Assembly (NCBI GenBank): GCA_937876275.1
Contig: CALFIA010000039.1
Location: 1 to 8,252 of the forward strand
DNA: 8,252 bases
Source: an uncultured Actinomycetes bacterium
Lineage (GTDB): Bacteria > Actinomycetota > Actinomycetes > S36-B12
Direction: 5' to 3'
In this document: positions 6,172-8,252 of the stretch, one piece after another
Numbering within the stretch: position 1 is the first letter of the stretch
Layout of the letters: each line of letters begins with the position of its first letter
Program-made: the position numbers and the translations under genes
Notes under the pieces: model-generated
Database searches by the model: none
Told to the model about the DNA's origin: nothing
The model's input: the letters and a program-made list of their open reading frames with translations, nothing else

Positions 6172-6182
6172 CTTTCCTCCTC
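6158..6182 (-). promoter_or_regulatory. strong ribosome binding site of the pilin gene
   Basis: The minus strand reads GAGGAGGAAAG directly before ATG 6171, so a full AGGAGG is spaced four bases from the start. Neighbouring genes start in stop overlaps with weak sites. This decides the pilin start and suggests the pilin is translated more strongly than the machinery genes. Confidence 0.75.
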
Positions 6183-6292
6183 GCGTCGAGTGTGACCTGA
6201 TGGCCACGACTGAACCCTCGCCAACCGACTGCCCTCGGTGAAGAGCTCGACCACAACTGTGGATGCCCGTGCACTTTGACCATGCCTGTGAA
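6172..6292. other. 121-bp gap between the TadC-like and pilin genes
   Basis: This is the longest non-coding stretch in the window. It holds the pilin ribosome binding site and an interrupted palindrome CCACA-AC-TGTGG (6251-6262), with 5-base arms and too short a loop for a good terminator. I see no convincing -10/-35 pair and no T-run. A separate promoter or processing site for the pilin is plausible from position alone. Confidence 0.4.
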
Positions 6293-7006
6293 TTAGGAGT
6301 GAAGAATCTGGTCGACAAATGCAGCGATGATGGGTGCCACACCAATGAGGAAAAAGGCAGGTAGAAAGCACGCGGCCAAAGGCGCGACCGCTCGTACCCC
6401 CGCTGAGCGCGCAGCAACCTCAACACGCACACGATGTTCGCGCCGGACATCGCGACTCGCCCCCGCGAGCACGAGCGCCAGAGGTGCCCCCGACGTCGCG
6501 GAGCGAATCATCGCTGCAGCCAGTGGTGTCATCACGGGGTCACACAACTCCCAGGCCTGCTCTGCACTCGCACCAAGACCCAACGCACGCACAACCCTGT
6601 CAATCTCGAGGCCAATGGGTGGGCCAAGCGACTGTCCGACACGGGCAAGCGCCTTTTCGGTTGAAGCGCCGGCCTCCAGAACCGAGGTCAACACATCAAG
6701 TGCATCCGGCAATTGACGTTCAAGCAGCATTCGTTGACGTCGAGACTCCGCCGATTCGAGGCGCCCCAGGATCTTGATGACGATCACGGCACTGAGTAGA
6801 GCTAATGGCACTCCGGGCATGACACCGAAGAAACTCAGACAGCCGATGCCGGCCAACACCACGGCACCACGCTCGACGTATTTTGGCCCGATTGATGGTC
6901 GATGAACATCAGCCGAAAGCATGAGCCGGCGAAGTCGAGGGTCAGGTCGACCGGGTATCACCGTGAAGACAGCCAGCGCTACGAGCGCCGCTGCCAGCAC
7001 CGTCAC
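6293..7006 (-). CDS. TadC-like type II secretion system F-domain protein
   Basis: A 237-residue inner-membrane protein. Hydrophobic segments lie at about 1-18, 48-80 and 206-232; between them is a cytoplasmic helical region (about 95-205) of T2SSF type, including ERQLPDALDVLTSVLEAGAS (97-115) and the amphipathic repeat RALGLGASAEQAWELCDP (140-157). TadB/TadC pairs form the membrane platform on which the TadA ATPase drives pilus assembly. I chose GTG 7006, overlapping the TadB-like stop as GTGA with GGAG 8 bases upstream; a GTG at 7000 is also possible. A longer reading to 7117 lies inside the TadB-like gene and is a frame artefact. It corresponds to the Rv3657c position. Confidence 0.87.
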   Translation of the reverse strand: MTVLAAALVALAVFTVIPGRPDPRLRRLMLSADVHRPSIGPKYVERGAVVLAGIGCLSFFGVMPGVPLALLSAVIVIKILGRLESAESRRQRMLLERQLPDALDVLTSVLEAGASTEKALARVGQSLGPPIGLEIDRVVRALGLGASAEQAWELCDPVMTPLAAAMIRSATSGAPLALVLAGASRDVRREHRVRVEVAARSAGVRAVAPLAACFLPAFFLIGVAPIIAAFVDQILHS

Positions 7007-7686
7007 AGCAGACGCTCCACTCGAGCAACGATGCGCGAGGTCCACCAGTAACCCACGCCGATCAAGCAGAGCCCCATGAGTAGACAGGCGAGGCCCGGCC
7101 ACGTGCCTAGGAGCCAACCGAGGGGATCTACTCCCATCATGATGCCCATTGCGATTCCGAACAGCGGCAAGACCACGAGGATGCGTGCCGTCGCACGCGG
7201 ACCGGCCAGTTGTGCTTCCAACTGAACGCGGATGTCTTCAGCGATTCGTGCCTGCTCGGCTAGGCGAGCGACAGCCGTCGAGAGACCGCTGCCCTGTTGA
7301 GCTGACACCGCCCAGCAGGCGGCAAGTGGTGCGAGCAGCGGAACTGCTTGAGCATCGAGGCGAAGCGCTTCTGCTACGTCGCCATCGAAACGCACCGCTC
7401 CGCAGGCAGCCGGCCACACGCGCTCACCTACGAGCACGAGCGCATGTTGTTGCGGAGTACCGGCGGACAATTCTGCAGCGAGAGCAGCAAGTGCATCGAT
7501 CGCAGCCTTGCGTGCTGCGCGTCGTTCTCGGGAGCCGTGGAGATACCGGCCGATCATTCGACGCCATGGGTCCTCCCGCTCTGCGTTATCGGAGCTTCCG
7601 AGGATTGCCTCGAGTCGCTGCGCCGGATTCGGGCGCATCACCACGAATACGGCCATGGCCATGAGTGCAGCCGGCACCCAGTTCAC
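7003..7686 (-). CDS. TadB-like type II secretion system F-domain protein
   Basis: A 227-residue membrane protein. It starts with a hydrophobic segment (about 3-17), then a basic linker (42-60), a helical T2SSF region (62-165) and two C-terminal membrane segments (about 167-185 and 190-216). The sequence ARILVVLPLFGIAMG followed by GVDPLGWLLGTWPG (185-198) is characteristic of the C-terminal part of TadB-like proteins. It would pair with the TadC-like protein as the inner-membrane platform. GTG 7686 overlaps the ATPase stop as GTGA. At 227 residues it is shorter than classical proteobacterial TadB (about 320), as usual for this actinobacterial neighborhood. It corresponds to the Rv3658c position. 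Confidence 0.87.
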   Translation of the reverse strand: MNWVPAALMAMAVFVVMRPNPAQRLEAILGSSDNAEREDPWRRMIGRYLHGSRERRAARKAAIDALAALAAELSAGTPQQHALVLVGERVWPAACGAVRFDGDVAEALRLDAQAVPLLAPLAACWAVSAQQGSGLSTAVARLAEQARIAEDIRVQLEAQLAGPRATARILVVLPLFGIAMGIMMGVDPLGWLLGTWPGLACLLMGLCLIGVGYWWTSRIVARVERLL

Positions 7687-8252
7687 GATGCCCGCTTTCG
7701 AGGCGCCCTGAGTCTGATCGCGAACTCGTCTGCCCGATCGTCCATTCGAGTGCGACCGTCGTGGGTGACCGCGATCTCGCGCACGATGGCGAGCGAGTCT
7801 TTGCCTTTACTGAGCGCGTAAATACCTTGGACGTACCGCTGCCCTGATGTCGTGCGATCGACATGGATCACGCAATCAAGCCCAGCACAGATGAGTGAAT
7901 GCACGGCTGGACGGTCGAGTCCTGCCATGAGCGCCAGGGCTTCCAGGCGAGCCGGAACGTCGTGCGCGGAGTTCGCATGCACAGTTCCGCACCCGCCTTC
8001 ATGGCCAGTATTGAGAGCAGTGAGAAGTTCGACGACTTCCGCTCCTCTGACCTCTCCAATGCAGATTCGATCAGGTCGCATTCGCAGCGATTGCCGGACG
8101 AGATCACGCATCGTGATCACACCCGCGCCCTCCACATTGGCAGTTCGCGCCTGCATTCGTACGACGTGACCGCACGCAGGATTGAGTTCCGCGGAATCCT
8201 CGACCAAGACAAGTCGCTCGCTCTCATCGATTCGTGAGAGCAAGGCACCGAG
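7683..8252 (-). CDS. tadA: TadA-like secretion ATPase (CpaF/VirB11 family), C-terminal part
   Basis: The last 189 residues of a pilus/secretion ATPase; the N-terminal half, including Walker A, is beyond the right edge. Counting from the edge, visible features are LVEDSAEL (16-23, the Asp box), a long segment with EGAG at 41-44, LVRQSLRMRPDRICIGEVRG (51-70, containing Walker B with E67) and TGHEGGCGTVHANS (82-95, the His box with H84 and H92). These identify a GspE/TadA-type hexameric ATPase. The EGGCGTVHANS form is what I recall for the actinobacterial family TIGR03819 (heli_sec_ATPase, Rv3659c type). It powers assembly through the TadB/TadC-like proteins whose genes follow in overlap. The true start cannot be given. 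Confidence 0.93.
   Translation of the reverse strand, partial: LGALLSRIDESERLVLVEDSAELNPACGHVVRMQARTANVEGAGVITMRDLVRQSLRMRPDRICIGEVRGAEVVELLTALNTGHEGGCGTVHANSAHDVPARLEALALMAGLDRPAVHSLICAGLDCVIHVDRTTSGQRYVQGIYALSKGKDSLAIVREIAVTHDGRTRMDDRADEFAIRLRAPRKRAS

Noticed and set aside
6251..6262. CCACAACTGTGG as a transcription terminator
   Set aside because: The arms are only 5 bases with a 2-base centre and no T-run follows on either strand; a protein-binding site is more likely if it means anything.
6172..6450. Extension of the pilin frame to 152 residues
   Set aside because: The pilin leader, cleavage glycine and consensus ribosome binding site all fix ATG 6171; the upstream frame is only fortuitously open.
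7007..7117. Extension of the TadC-like protein to 274 residues
   Set aside because: It lies inside the TadB-like gene, is not membrane-like, and a GTGA overlap with a ribosome binding site is present at 7006.
1940..8252. Conjugation or DNA-transfer system
   Set aside because: There is no relaxase, coupling protein or transfer origin in view; the helicase has repair-type features and the operon is of pilus/secretion type, so a transfer role remains only a context-based suggestion.
1..8252. CRISPR array, tRNA/rRNA genes, insertion sequence
   Set aside because: I found no regularly spaced repeats, no cloverleaf-like or rRNA sequence, and no transposase or flanking inverted repeats.

Overview
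The window reads as a chromosomal fragment of an actinobacterium (Actinomycetota), moderately GC-rich (about 58% by eye). The strongest reason is gene order: a DEAH-type helicase with a DECH box, encoded convergently towards an operon of Tad/type II secretion-like genes. This is the 'helicase/secretion neighborhood' known across Actinobacteria (Rv3649 and Rv3654c-Rv3660c in Mycobacterium tuberculosis). The DUF4244-type pilin and frequent GTG/TTG starts agree. I cannot name a genus. Bases 1-17 are Illumina adapter, so the left edge is an assembly end and the sequence is probably a draft or metagenome contig.

Left block (18-1903, minus strand): an FGGY-family kinase closely resembling glycerol kinase is followed, with a 4-base ATGA overlap, by the first 155 codons of an FAD-dependent oxidoreductase of the GlpA/GlpD/LhgO type. 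Together they suggest phosphorylation of glycerol or a similar polyol, then oxidation of the phosphate ester. One glycerol-contacting arginine is replaced by glycine, so the substrate is not certain.

Middle (1940-4228, plus strand): a large SF2 helicase of the MrfA/Hrq1 type (DECH box, C-terminal cysteine cluster), diverging from the kinase across only 36 bp.

Right block (4218-8252, minus strand, transcribed right to left): the C-terminal half of a TadA-like secretion ATPase, a TadB-like and a TadC-like membrane protein, a 121-bp gap, a 59-residue Flp/DUF4244 pilin with a strong ribosome binding site, a TadE-like pseudopilin and an Rv3654c-type TadE-like protein. Most joints are 4-base stop/start overlaps. 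The products would form a small pilus or secretion apparatus. Behind it sit a YefM/Phd-RelE toxin-antitoxin pair with its own apparent promoter and operator, and a 164-residue helical protein of unknown function whose 3' end overlaps the helicase by 11 bp.

The core architecture is known. The less usual parts are the toxin-antitoxin pair inserted between the Tad-like operon and its helicase, the apparent leaderless promoter overlapped by a TGTACA-type operator, the modified kinase active site and the unassigned small helical protein. I see no CRISPR array, RNA gene or insertion sequence. The longest stretch without a gene is 121 bp.
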